Assembly: GCF_900155475.1 (NCBI RefSeq) | Contig: NZ_FXAM01000001.1 | Span: 2,405,501-2,469,500 of the forward strand | From: Methylomagnum ishizawai | GTDB lineage: Bacteria; Pseudomonadota; Gammaproteobacteria; Methylococcales; Methylococcaceae | Length of the DNA stretch: 64,000 nt | Direction of reading: 5' to 3' | Shown: one piece after another, positions 25,424 through 34,442 of the stretch | How positions within the stretch are numbered: position 1 is the stretch's first letter | Layout: every line of letters begins with the position of its first letter | The notes under the pieces: model-generated | What the model saw: only the letters and a program-made list of their open reading frames with translations | Told to the model about the DNA's origin: nothing | The model's database searches: none | Translations under genes and position numbers: made by a program

Positions 25424-25771
25424 GGTGTTCTCCTTAAAACGCAGGGGAGTTGCCGGTTCCGGCCGTTGCGCGGGGCGGGGGTTGCTGTGAAGGATGGGGG
25501 CCGTCCGCCGCTGTTCAAGGCGCATCCTAGCTTGGATTTGTTGCGGGCGGCGTTGTGGACGGGCGGGGCGTCGATCCGGGGCGAGTGTAGGCGTTAGTCG
25601 TGGGGAATGAAAGTTCACAGCCCATGGCGTCGGCGTGGGATCGGCGCTCGATCCGGTGGATGGCCCTATCCTGGGCTATATTCCGGTTCGGTCCCGCCGG
25701 GTCCGCCGTGGGCGGGCGCGGACCGGGCCGATACATGAATAAACGATAACTAAAACCGATAAGAGGTGGCT
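25424..25771. other. Divergent promoter region of ftsH and the multicopper oxidase (348 bp)
   Basis: It carries the two divergent starts. An inverted repeat pairs GGTCCGC (25700-25706) with GCGGACC (25718-25724), ~48 bp before the oxidase start. The last 40 bases (ATACATGAATAAACGATAACTAAAACC) are AT-rich and probably the 5' leader. I see no clear heat-shock promoter on the ftsH side. Confidence 0.5.
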
Positions 25772-27340
25772 ATGCATGCTTTGAATAAATCTGTGGTGGC
25801 GGGAGCGATTGCGTTGCTGATGGGAGTGGCCTGGGGGGCCGACGGGCCGGGGGACGCAGCGGCGGTGCAGTCCGGCGCGGTCCATGCCGGGCATCGTATG
25901 GATGCCGAGGTGGCCCCGGCTGCGCCGCCGCCCCGGATTCCCAACAGCGTATCCGGCGATATCCTGACCGGCCTGCCCTTGGCCGAACCGCCGGTGATCC
26001 GCAGCCGCCAAGGCGTGCTGAAAGTGGAGTTGACCGCCATGGCGACCCCGGTGCGGATCAGCGGCAAGCTGGTCAACGCCCGCGTCTATGCCGCCAGCGC
26101 TTACGGGCAGAGCTATCCGCCCGCGTTCGCCCCGCCGACCTTGGTGGTGGACCCCGGCGATAATCTGCAAGTGACCCTCAATAACCAACTGGGCGAACCC
26201 ACCAACCTGCATACCCATGGCTTCTTCGTGTCGCCGATGGGGAATCAGGATAATATCTTCGTGGATTTGCCCAGCGGCTCCAAATTCCTCTACAGTTATG
26301 ATTTGCCCAAGGGTATATCGCCGGGTTCGTATTGGTATCATCCGCATTTACATCCCTTGGTCGAGGAACAGGTGTTCGGGGGGTTGTCCGGGTTTATTTA
26401 TGTGCGTGGGCAGGAGTCTTTTTTGCCCCAGGATTTGCAGGATATTAAGCAGCGCTTCCTGCAACTCAAGGATTTCCAGTACGACGGCGGGAACACGATC
26501 CCGGCGACCAATATCGATTCCAACGCCGCCACCCATCGCACGGTGAACGGTTTGGTCCAGCCGACCCTGGCACTGCGGGCGGGCGAGACCCAGCTTTGGC
26601 ATCTCGGCAATCTCGGGGCCGATATCTGGTATACGCTGGAACTGTCCGGGCTGAGCTTCACCGTGATCGGCGAGGATGGCAATATCCTCGGCCGCCCTTG
26701 GACCACCACGCAATTGCTGATGCCCCCGGCCAAGCGCTTCGATGTGCTGGTGCAGGCCAGGACGCCGGGTAGCTATTCCCTCCTCACCGCGCCGATGGAT
26801 ACCGGCCCGGCGGGCGACACGTACCCCTTGGCCCTGCTGGCGACCTTGAACGTGACCGGCAAGGTTGCGGAACCCACCGCCCTGCCCAAGCGGCTCAAGG
26901 GCTTCGACGATCTGAGCGATGCGGCCATTGCCAAGCAGCGCGTGTTCGTGCTGTCCGAGAACCAGAACACCAATCGTTTTTTCATCAATCACCGCACTTT
27001 CGGGGCCAACCGGGTCGATGCCACGCCGGAGACCGGCACGGTCGAGGAATGGGTGTTCCAGAACAACACGGATGAACTGCATCCGATCCATTTCCACGTC
27101 AACGATATCCAGGTGGTGAGCGTCAACGGCGTTCCGCAGCAGGCGCGGTCCTTGGTGGATACCGTGCCGATTCCCTATGCGACCACGGACGCGGCGGGCC
27201 ACCGGACGCCGGGCGAGGTGGTGATACGGACCCGCTTCAGCCGCTTCGTCGGTCCCTATGTGTTCCATTGCCATATCCTGGCGCACGAGGACAACGGCAT
27301 GATGTCGATTATCAACGTGACCAGTCCGGGATCGGAGTAG
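25772..27340 (+). CDS. Multicopper oxidase (laccase/CueO-like, exported)
   Basis: 522 aa; start at 25772 after AAGAGG. A signal peptide covers the first ~23 residues. Copper ligands are in order: NLHTHGF (His147, His149), YWYHPHLH (His190, His192), then C-terminal HPIHFH and FHCHILAHEDNGMM, the H-C-H-x3-H-x4-M pattern of the type 1 and trinuclear sites. These enzymes oxidise Cu(I), phenols or metals at the expense of O2 in the periplasm. In a methanotroph, with its heavy copper demand for particulate methane monooxygenase, copper handling is a plausible role, but this is inference. A PQQ-like propeller gene follows in the same direction. Confidence 0.92.
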   Translation: MHALNKSVVAGAIALLMGVAWGADGPGDAAAVQSGAVHAGHRMDAEVAPAAPPPRIPNSVSGDILTGLPLAEPPVIRSRQGVLKVELTAMATPVRISGKLVNARVYAASAYGQSYPPAFAPPTLVVDPGDNLQVTLNNQLGEPTNLHTHGFFVSPMGNQDNIFVDLPSGSKFLYSYDLPKGISPGSYWYHPHLHPLVEEQVFGGLSGFIYVRGQESFLPQDLQDIKQRFLQLKDFQYDGGNTIPATNIDSNAATHRTVNGLVQPTLALRAGETQLWHLGNLGADIWYTLELSGLSFTVIGEDGNILGRPWTTTQLLMPPAKRFDVLVQARTPGSYSLLTAPMDTGPAGDTYPLALLATLNVTGKVAEPTALPKRLKGFDDLSDAAIAKQRVFVLSENQNTNRFFINHRTFGANRVDATPETGTVEEWVFQNNTDELHPIHFHVNDIQVVSVNGVPQQARSLVDTVPIPYATTDAAGHRTPGEVVIRTRFSRFVGPYVFHCHILAHEDNGMMSIINVTSPGSE

Positions 27341-27351
27341 GGGTGGTGTGC

Positions 27352-27388
27352 CCACCCGGAGCGCGGGCTAATCCTGTCGGGTGGGCTT
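27352..27388 (+). terminator. Inverted repeat after the multicopper oxidase
   Basis: GCCCACCCG (27352-27360) is repeated as its exact reverse complement CGGGTGGGC (27380-27388). It starts 11 bp after the stop codon. Only a short TT follows, so it is a possible rather than a clear terminator. Confidence 0.45.
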
Positions 27389-27523
27389 GACTTATCGTTT
27401 GGACATGGGTTGTCCGATCCGGGTTGACCTGTCCGATAGCTTGGACGAGGATGGGTCGCGGTATTGATTCATGGTGGTCTGCCATCCCGGCGACCGGACC
27501 CATTGCCTTCCAGGAGACCCGAT

Positions 27524-28750
27524 ATGTCCAAAGCGCGTTTTTCCCTGAAGATCGCCGCCTGCGCCTTGTTGTGCGGGGTCGGCCTCGCCGCCCAGGCGGC
27601 CCCCGTCCAGGCTTGGCGGCAGAGCGGCTACGACGCCGCCCAAACCCGTTACAACCCCAATGAAAGCCAGTTGAACAGCAATACCGTGGCCCGGTTGCGT
27701 CCGGTGTGGTCGGCGGAAACGGCGTTCTACCGCACCGCTCCCATCGCCGAAGCCGATGGCGTGGTGTACCAATGCGGCTCCAACCTCACCGCCCACGATC
27801 CCACCACCGGTGTTGTGCTGTGGAGTGTGCCCGGCTGCGGTACGGCCCCGGCCCTGGTGGGCAACCTTGTATTGGGCAGCGCGGTTTCCGGCCATTCGAT
27901 GGTGGAGGTCGGTGCCTATAACAAGAACAAGGCGGGGGCCAAGGTGTGGCGGCAGACTTTCGCCGGCGAGCATATTTCTGCGCCCACCGTGGCCAATGGA
28001 GTGGTCTATGTCAGTGTTTCCTATGGTTTCCAGAACATCGCGCCGCCCTCGGTGTACGCCCTGGACGCCAAAACCGGGGTGGTTTTGTGGCAGGGGCAGG
28101 CACCCGCCGATAAGACCATCTTCTATGACAATGGCGTGAGCGTGGCCGATGGCGTGGTCTATCTTTCGGACCACGATTGGGTGCCCAAGCCCAAGGGGAG
28201 GGGGCGGATCACCGCCTTCGACGCCATCACCGGAACCCAGCTATGGAGTGTCATCCGCAGCACTTTATATGTCCCGGTCGCGGTGGCGGACGGTTTGGTT
28301 TACTTCGGCGAGGAGAGCGGTCGGGCCACCGCTTTGGACGCCAAGACCGGTGCCGAGGTCTGGAGCCTGCCCAAGAAGGCTAGCGGCTGGTTGTTCTTGT
28401 CGCCCGCCGTGGCCGGGGGGACCGTGCTGTTCCCGGCACCCGGCGGGGTCGCCGCCTTCGAGGGCAAGACCGGCAAACCGCTCCGCGAATTCCGCATCAG
28501 CGCGGCCCGGCTCAGTTCCGACATCGTGGTCGCCAACAACGTGGTCTACCTGACCTTGGACAGCTTCGGGCCGGGGGCCATCCATACCTTGTTCGCCCTG
28601 GACTTCTTCAGTTTGATGCCGGTCTACACCAGCCGACCCCTGGGCGGCAGCGATTCTATGGCCTATTCGCTCCAGGTGGTGGATGGGAAGCTTTATGCCA
28701 GCGATACCAATGGAAGTTTGCGGGCCTATGGCTTGCCGCCACAGCCTTGA
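27524..28750 (+). CDS. Exported PQQ-like beta-propeller protein
   Basis: 408 aa, with a signal peptide (SLKIAACALLCGVGLAAQA) and CAGGAGA before the ATG at 27524. The mature protein is built from repeats of the PQQ-enzyme type, with tryptophan-docking turns such as ALDAKTGVVLWQG, AFDAITGTQLWSV, ALDAKTGAEVWSL, AFEGKTGKPLREF, alternating with VADGVVYL-type strands. Seven or eight blades are likely. The active-site residues of true methanol or alcohol dehydrogenases (calcium/lanthanide ligands, adjacent-Cys disulfide) are not evident, and it is far shorter than those (~600 aa), so a binding or scaffold role is more likely than catalysis. Confidence 0.85.
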   Translation: MSKARFSLKIAACALLCGVGLAAQAAPVQAWRQSGYDAAQTRYNPNESQLNSNTVARLRPVWSAETAFYRTAPIAEADGVVYQCGSNLTAHDPTTGVVLWSVPGCGTAPALVGNLVLGSAVSGHSMVEVGAYNKNKAGAKVWRQTFAGEHISAPTVANGVVYVSVSYGFQNIAPPSVYALDAKTGVVLWQGQAPADKTIFYDNGVSVADGVVYLSDHDWVPKPKGRGRITAFDAITGTQLWSVIRSTLYVPVAVADGLVYFGEESGRATALDAKTGAEVWSLPKKASGWLFLSPAVAGGTVLFPAPGGVAAFEGKTGKPLREFRISAARLSSDIVVANNVVYLTLDSFGPGAIHTLFALDFFSLMPVYTSRPLGGSDSMAYSLQVVDGKLYASDTNGSLRAYGLPPQP

Positions 28751-28780
28751 GGAATTGGAAACCCGTGAGTGGGTCATCGG

Positions 28781-28805
28781 GGGCGTCCTGCGGGACGCCC
28801 TTTTT
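28781..28805 (+). terminator. Intrinsic terminator after the propeller gene
   Basis: GGGCGTCC (28781-28788) and GGACGCCC (28793-28800) form an 8-bp stem with a TGCG loop, followed directly by five T. It lies 30 bp past the stop. Confidence 0.85.
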
Positions 28806-28824
28806 GTTGGGGCCAGCGGGGTAG

Positions 28825-28840
28825 GAGCGCTCAAGCGCTC
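28825..28840. repeat. Short palindromic element
   Basis: GAGCGCT and AGCGCTC flank CA, a 7-bp perfect palindrome just after the terminator. It resembles a REP-type unit, but only this copy was noted. Confidence 0.35.
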
Positions 28841-28873
28841 TAAGCCAGAATCCAAAATCCCGTTGAAGCAGCA

Positions 28874-29386
28874 TTAGAACCCGCCCATCACTCCGATACC
28901 GATCAGGATGGGCGAATCGTACAAGGCGGGTTCCGGCAGCAGTTTCAATTCCAGGGAGCGCAGCACGGGGCGGCGCTGTACGGTGCCGCCGAGGGTCGTT
29001 TCGCGCTCGCCTTCGACCCGCGCCGCGGCGGCGATGGAACGTCCCGGCCAATATGCTTTGGGGTCCAAAGCGGCGGGATGGCGCAGCAAGAAGCGCCCCA
29101 AGGCCGGTTCGCTGGTATCGGGGAAGCCCCGCGCCGTGGTGGGATAGCCGAGGATTTCGAGCATCGCGCCGTCCCTGCGGTTTTCCAACCCCAGGATGGG
29201 ACCGGCCAGCAGCACGACTTGTCCGATGTGGCTCCGGGGGTCGTCCAGTACCGCGCCGGGCGTGATGCCCGGCGTCACTCCATCCATGGCGGTGCCGGAC
29301 AGCGCCGTGGCGCAGCCGCCCAGGTGCCAGAGCGCCCAGCAGAGTCCGAGGTGCAACCCATGCCGGGCCAGGCGGTTCCATCGCAT
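28874..29386 (-). CDS. Slp-like outer-membrane lipoprotein (second of a pair)
   Basis: 170 aa. ATG at 29386 overlaps the stop of the preceding Slp gene (TGATG), indicating coupled translation. A lipobox HLGGC lies around residue 23. The mature part has the Slp/YeaY pattern: a disordered start, SHIGQVVLLAGPILGLENRRDGAMLEILGYPTTARGFPDTSE, then YWPGRSIAAAARVEGE. E. coli Slp is induced by starvation and stationary phase; function is unclear. Similarity to the neighbouring gene suggests a tandem duplication with considerable divergence. Confidence 0.8.
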   Translation of the reverse strand: MRWNRLARHGLHLGLCWALWHLGGCATALSGTAMDGVTPGITPGAVLDDPRSHIGQVVLLAGPILGLENRRDGAMLEILGYPTTARGFPDTSEPALGRFLLRHPAALDPKAYWPGRSIAAAARVEGERETTLGGTVQRRPVLRSLELKLLPEPALYDSPILIGIGVMGGF

Positions 29387-29931
29387 CAGTACGGATACCA
29401 ATAAGGGTAATATCCCGCCCAGCCGCCCCAGCCCATTCCGTAGCCATAGGGATAGGCCGGATAGTAATAGGCCGCTTGCGGCTGGGTCGGCCAGAGGTGG
29501 ATTTGCTGGCAGCCGATCACCGGATAGGTGTAGTGGATTTGGTCGAGGGGCCGGGTTTCCGCGCCCTCGACCGGACCCGCCACCGTGATGTCCCGCCCCT
29601 TGGCATAGAGCGCCGAATCCAGGAAGCCGGGACAGCGCACCAGGAACCGCCCGGCGCTGCGGTCGTTGTCCTCGGGGCTGTCGTTGTAGCGGCTGAGGGG
29701 TTTCTGCAAGACCTCGATTTCGGTGGTTTTCGGCTGGTTGGTGGTTTGGATCACGCTGCCGCCCAGCACGACCGCCTGGCCTTTGAAGCGCTCGGGTTGG
29801 ACGGCGATGGCGCTGAACGCGGGTTGTTGTTCCGCCGCCTGCCGCAGCGGCTTGGAGATGGGGCTGGCGCTGCACCCCACCAGGAGGAGGGGCAGCAAGA
29901 ACCAGGGCAGATGGGTCGGGTGGATGTCCAT
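29386..29931 (-). CDS. Slp family outer-membrane lipoprotein
   Basis: 181 aa. The signal ends in lipobox LLVGC (Cys at ~residue 20). The core matches Slp: FKGQAVVLGGSVIQTTNQPKTTEIEVLQKPLSRYNDSPEDND, GRFLVRCPGFLDSALYAKGRDITVAGPVEG and the YPVIGCQQIHLWP segment. The C-terminus ends in an unusual Tyr/Gly/Pro-rich tail (AAYYYPAYPYGYGMGW through YPYWYPY), which could be an exposed disordered region. It is the first gene of the two-gene slp unit. Confidence 0.88.
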   Translation of the reverse strand: MDIHPTHLPWFLLPLLLVGCSASPISKPLRQAAEQQPAFSAIAVQPERFKGQAVVLGGSVIQTTNQPKTTEIEVLQKPLSRYNDSPEDNDRSAGRFLVRCPGFLDSALYAKGRDITVAGPVEGAETRPLDQIHYTYPVIGCQQIHLWPTQPQAAYYYPAYPYGYGMGWGGWAGYYPYWYPY

Positions 29932-30066
29932 GTCGCGGTCCTCGATGATGGATAGAAAAGAAACTTAAAGAGCGGTTTCATCCTGGGCGATAGTTTAGAC
30001 CGCCCACCGGCAAGGCTATCCCGGACGCGGTTGGCACGACTTATGTCGGCATCCGCAAGAAAAGGC

Positions 30067-30094
30067 TTGCGCTCCCATGAAATCCCGTTATAAT
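30067..30094 (+). promoter_or_regulatory. Sigma70 promoter of tRNA-Val
   Basis: TTGCGC (30067-30072) and a consensus TATAAT (30089-30094) are separated by 16 bp. The tRNA begins 17 bases after the -10 box. This is the clearest housekeeping promoter in the window. Confidence 0.8.
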
Positions 30095-30110
30095 AAGCGC
30101 TCTTGATTGC

Positions 30111-30187
30111 AGGCGCGTAGCTCAGTTGGTTAGAGCACCACCTTGACATGGTGGGGGTCGTTGGTTCGAGTCCAATCGCGCCTACCA
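30111..30187 (+). tRNA. tRNA-Val (GAC anticodon)
   Basis: 77 nt with encoded CCA. Acceptor arms AGGCGCG (30111-30117) and CGCGCCT pair perfectly, followed by ACCA. The D-arm GCTCAGTTGGTTAGAGC and TPsiC arm with GGTTCGAGTCC are canonical. The anticodon stem CCACC/GGTGG encloses the loop TTGACAT, giving anticodon GAC for Val codons GUC/GUU. It stands alone, with its own promoter and terminator, just upstream of thrS. Confidence 0.97.
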
Positions 30188-30197
30188 AACCCAGAAA

Positions 30198-30225
30198 AAA
30201 GCATCGCAAAGCGATGCTTTTTTTA
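30198..30225 (+). terminator. Intrinsic terminator after tRNA-Val
   Basis: AAAGCATCGC and GCGATGCTTT form a 10-bp perfect stem with an AAA loop, and the T-run continues to 30224. It isolates the tRNA from thrS. Because it lies in front of thrS, it could also act as an attenuator for read-through into thrS. Confidence 0.9.
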
Positions 30226-30244
30226 TTAGCGAGGTGATGAAACG

Positions 30245-32161
30245 ATGCCCGTGATTACGCTGCCCGATGGCTCGACCCGGCACTACGACCGCGCCGTCAC
30301 GCTATTGGAAGTCGCCGAATCCATCGGCCCCGGTCTCGCCAAGGCGGCCTTGGCCGGACGCATCGATGGCAAGTTGGTCGATCTGTCCCGTGTGATCGAG
30401 AACGACGCCCAAGTCGCTCTCGTGACCGGTAAAGACGCCGATGGCCTCGAAGTCATCCGCCATTCCACCGCCCACCTCCTGGCCCAGGCGGTCAAAGCGC
30501 TGTTCCCCACCGCGCAAGTCACCATCGGCCCTGTGGTCGATAACGGTTTCTACTACGACTTCGCCTACGAGCGCCCCTTCACCCCCGAAGACCTGGTCGC
30601 CATCGAAAAGGAGATGGAGGCACTGGCCGCCCAAGCCCTGCCGGTGCGGCGCCAAGTGATGCCGCGTGACGAAGCCGCCGAATTCTTCCTGAAGCAGGGC
30701 GAGGCTTACAAAGCCGAGATCATCCGCGATATTCCTGCGGACCAGGATATTTCGCTCTACGGCCAGGGCGATTTCATCGATCTGTGCCGCGGTCCCCATG
30801 TGCCGGATACCGGCAAACTCAAAGCCTTCAAGCTGATGAAGATCGCCGGAGCCTATTGGCGCGGCGATCCCAAGAACGAGATGCTGCAACGCATCTACGG
30901 CACGGCCTGGGCCGACAAGAAAGACCTCAAGGATTACCTGCACCGCCTGGAAGAAGCCGAGCGCCGCGACCATCGCAAGATCGGCAAGACCCTCGACTTG
31001 TTCCACTTGCAGGAAGAAGCGCCGGGCATGGTGTTCTGGCATCCCAAGGGCTGGGTGCTGTGGCAGGTGGTCGAGCAATACATGCGCTCGGTGTTCCGCA
31101 CCAACGGCTACGAGGAAATCCGCACGCCCCTGGTCGTGTCCCGCACCCTGTGGGAAAAATCCGGCCACTGGGACAAGTTCCAATCCGAGATGTTCACCAC
31201 GAACTCGGAAGAGCGCGACTACGCCATCAAGCCCATGAACTGCCCCTGCCATATCCAGGTGTACAACCAAGGCTTGAAGAGCTACCGCGATCTGCCCCTG
31301 CGCTTGGCCGAGTTCGGCGCTTGCCACCGCAACGAGTTGTCCGGCGTGCTGCACGGCCTCATGCGCGTGCGCGGCTTCACCCAGGACGACGCCCATATCT
31401 TCTGCGCCGAGACGCAAATCCAGGACGAGGTGTCCCGCTTCATCGACCTATTGCACAAGGTCTATGCCGATTTCGGCTTCGACAAGGTGTTGGTGAAACT
31501 CTCGACCCGTCCCGCCAAGCGTGTCGGTTCCGACGAAGTTTGGGACAAAGCCGAGGCCGCGCTGGAAACCGCCTTGAACAGCAAGGGTATCGCCTTCCAA
31601 TTGCAGCCGGGCGAAGGCGCTTTCTATGGGCCGAAGATCGAATTCTCCTTGAGCGATTGCCTGGACCGGGTGTGGCAGTGCGGCACCATCCAGGTCGATT
31701 TCTCCATGCCGGAACGCCTGGGCGCGGCCTATGTGGCCGAAGACGGTGCCAAACATACCCCCGTGATGCTGCATCGGGCGATTTTGGGTTCGATGGAGCG
31801 TTTCATCGGTATTTTGATCGAGCATTTCGCGGGATATTTTCCCCTATGGCTCGCGCCCGTCCAAGCGGTGGTCATGAATATCACCGATAGCCAAGCCGGG
31901 TATGTCGAGGCATTGGCGGGTGAATTGGCCCGGCACGGCTTCCGGGTTGAAACCGACTTGAGAAATGAGAAGATCGGCTTTAAAATCCGCGAGCATTCCA
32001 TGCAGCGCGTCCCTTATCTTCTCATTGTCGGCGATAAGGAAGTCGAGTCCCGCACCGTTTCCCTGCGTACCCAAAAAGGCAAGGACCTCGGCAGCTTCGA
32101 GTGGCCGGAGCTTATCCGTTTGCTCACCGAAGAGGCGGCGACCCGCGCTGTCGCTCAATAA
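30245..32161 (+). CDS. thrS: Threonyl-tRNA synthetase
   Basis: 638 aa, full length. The N-terminal TGS domain (residues ~1-62, [15 protein letters not shown]) is followed by the editing domain with [12 protein letters not shown] (~75-86), where the HxxxH zinc-like motif lies, and [10 protein letters not shown]. The class II catalytic core includes [12 protein letters not shown] (zinc Cys), [11 protein letters not shown] with [19 protein letters not shown] (motif 2 region) and [15 protein letters not shown] (motif 3). The C-terminal anticodon-binding domain runs ~535-638. It charges tRNA-Thr. A GAGGTGATGAA sequence precedes the ATG. It leads the conserved thrS-infC-rpmI-rplT-pheST-ihfA cluster. 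Confidence 0.98.
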   Translation: MPVITLPDGSTRHYDRAVTLLEVAESIGPGLAKAALAGRIDGKLVDLSRVIENDAQVALVTGKDADGLEVIRHSTAHLLAQAVKALFPTAQVTIGPVVDNGFYYDFAYERPFTPEDLVAIEKEMEALAAQALPVRRQVMPRDEAAEFFLKQGEAYKAEIIRDIPADQDISLYGQGDFIDLCRGPHVPDTGKLKAFKLMKIAGAYWRGDPKNEMLQRIYGTAWADKKDLKDYLHRLEEAERRDHRKIGKTLDLFHLQEEAPGMVFWHPKGWVLWQVVEQYMRSVFRTNGYEEIRTPLVVSRTLWEKSGHWDKFQSEMFTTNSEERDYAIKPMNCPCHIQVYNQGLKSYRDLPLRLAEFGACHRNELSGVLHGLMRVRGFTQDDAHIFCAETQIQDEVSRFIDLLHKVYADFGFDKVLVKLSTRPAKRVGSDEVWDKAEAALETALNSKGIAFQLQPGEGAFYGPKIEFSLSDCLDRVWQCGTIQVDFSMPERLGAAYVAEDGAKHTPVMLHRAILGSMERFIGILIEHFAGYFPLWLAPVQAVVMNITDSQAGYVEALAGELARHGFRVETDLRNEKIGFKIREHSMQRVPYLLIVGDKEVESRTVSLRTQKGKDLGSFEWPELIRLLTEEAATRAVAQ

Positions 32162-32182
32162 TCGTCTGTGGAGGATTAGGAT

Positions 32183-32707
32183 ATCACTGCCGAAAGAAAA
32201 GAACCGCGCCTGAACGACGAGATCATGGTCCCCAGTGTCCGTTTGATCGACTCGGAAGGCAACCAAGTCGGGGTCGTATCGATCAGGGAAGCCAAGCAAA
32301 TGGCTTATGAGGCCGAATTGGACCTGGTGGAAATTTCACCCGGAGCCGAGCCTCCCGTTTGCCGCATCATGGATTACGGCAAGTTTCGCTTCGAGCAGAA
32401 TAAAAAGCTGCAAGCCGCGAAGAAAAAGCAGAAGCAAATTCAGGTCAAGGAAGTTAAATTCCGCCCCGGTACCGACGAAGGCGACTATCAGGTCAAATTA
32501 CGCAATCTCGTGCGTTTCTTGACCGAAGGCGATAAGGCCAAGGTAACCGTCAGGTTCCGCGGGCGCGAATTAAGCCATAAAGATTTGGGTATGGACCTGC
32601 TCAAACGGATCGAAACCGATTTGGTGGAGCATGCGGTGGTCGAGCAGTTCCCGAAAATGGAAGGCAAGCAGTTGAGTATGACGCTTGCGCCCAAACGCAA
32701 AAAATAA
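32183..32707 (+). CDS. infC: Translation initiation factor IF-3, apparently started at AUC
   Basis: 174 aa if begun at ATC 32183-32185. Upstream in frame is TAG at 32177, so the start must lie between it and the first ATG at 32225. The residues encoded from the ATC ([22 protein letters not shown]) carry the conserved IF-3 N-terminus, and GGAGG at 32170-32174 is correctly spaced from it; starting at 32225 would remove the conserved segment. Enterobacterial infC uses AUU, a rare codon that IF-3 itself discriminates against, giving autoregulation; AUC would serve the same purpose. The rest is typical: N-domain, linker rich in Lys ([12 protein letters not shown]) and C-domain ending KRKK. Confidence 0.93.
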   Translation: MTAERKEPRLNDEIMVPSVRLIDSEGNQVGVVSIREAKQMAYEAELDLVEISPGAEPPVCRIMDYGKFRFEQNKKLQAAKKKQKQIQVKEVKFRPGTDEGDYQVKLRNLVRFLTEGDKAKVTVRFRGRELSHKDLGMDLLKRIETDLVEHAVVEQFPKMEGKQLSMTLAPKRKK

Positions 32708-32731
32708 CCCGACTTCAACCTGGAGACTATC

Positions 32732-32929
32732 ATGCCAAAATTGAAAACCAATCGCGGCGCGGCCAAACGCTTCAAGAAAACCGCTTCCGGCGGTTTCAAG
32801 TGCAATCACTCGCACCGCCGCCACATCCTCACCAAGAAAAGCACCAAGCGTAAACGCCAATTGCGGGGGGCCAATATGGTCCACGATTCCGATGTCCGCG
32901 GCGTGGCCCGTCTGTTGCCACATAGCTGA
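32732..32929 (+). CDS. rpmI: 50S ribosomal protein L35
   Basis: 65 aa, very basic. [23 protein letters not shown] and the [19 protein letters not shown] segment are the L35 signature. It sits 24 bp after infC and 31 bp before rplT, in the standard order. In E. coli L20 represses translation of rpmI and rplT by binding the upstream mRNA; I cannot see whether that structure is conserved here. Confidence 0.98.
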   Translation: MPKLKTNRGAAKRFKKTASGGFKCNHSHRRHILTKKSTKRKRQLRGANMVHDSDVRGVARLLPHS

Positions 32930-32960
32930 TTCCACTACGATTCGAGAGTAAGAGGTCTCC

Positions 32961-34420
<1,460 letters not shown>

Positions 34421-34442
34421 GAAGAATTAAGGATACGGCTCT

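Noticed and set aside
28825..28840. CRISPR repeat
   Set aside because: Only a single short palindrome was seen; no regularly spaced repeats were found anywhere in the window.
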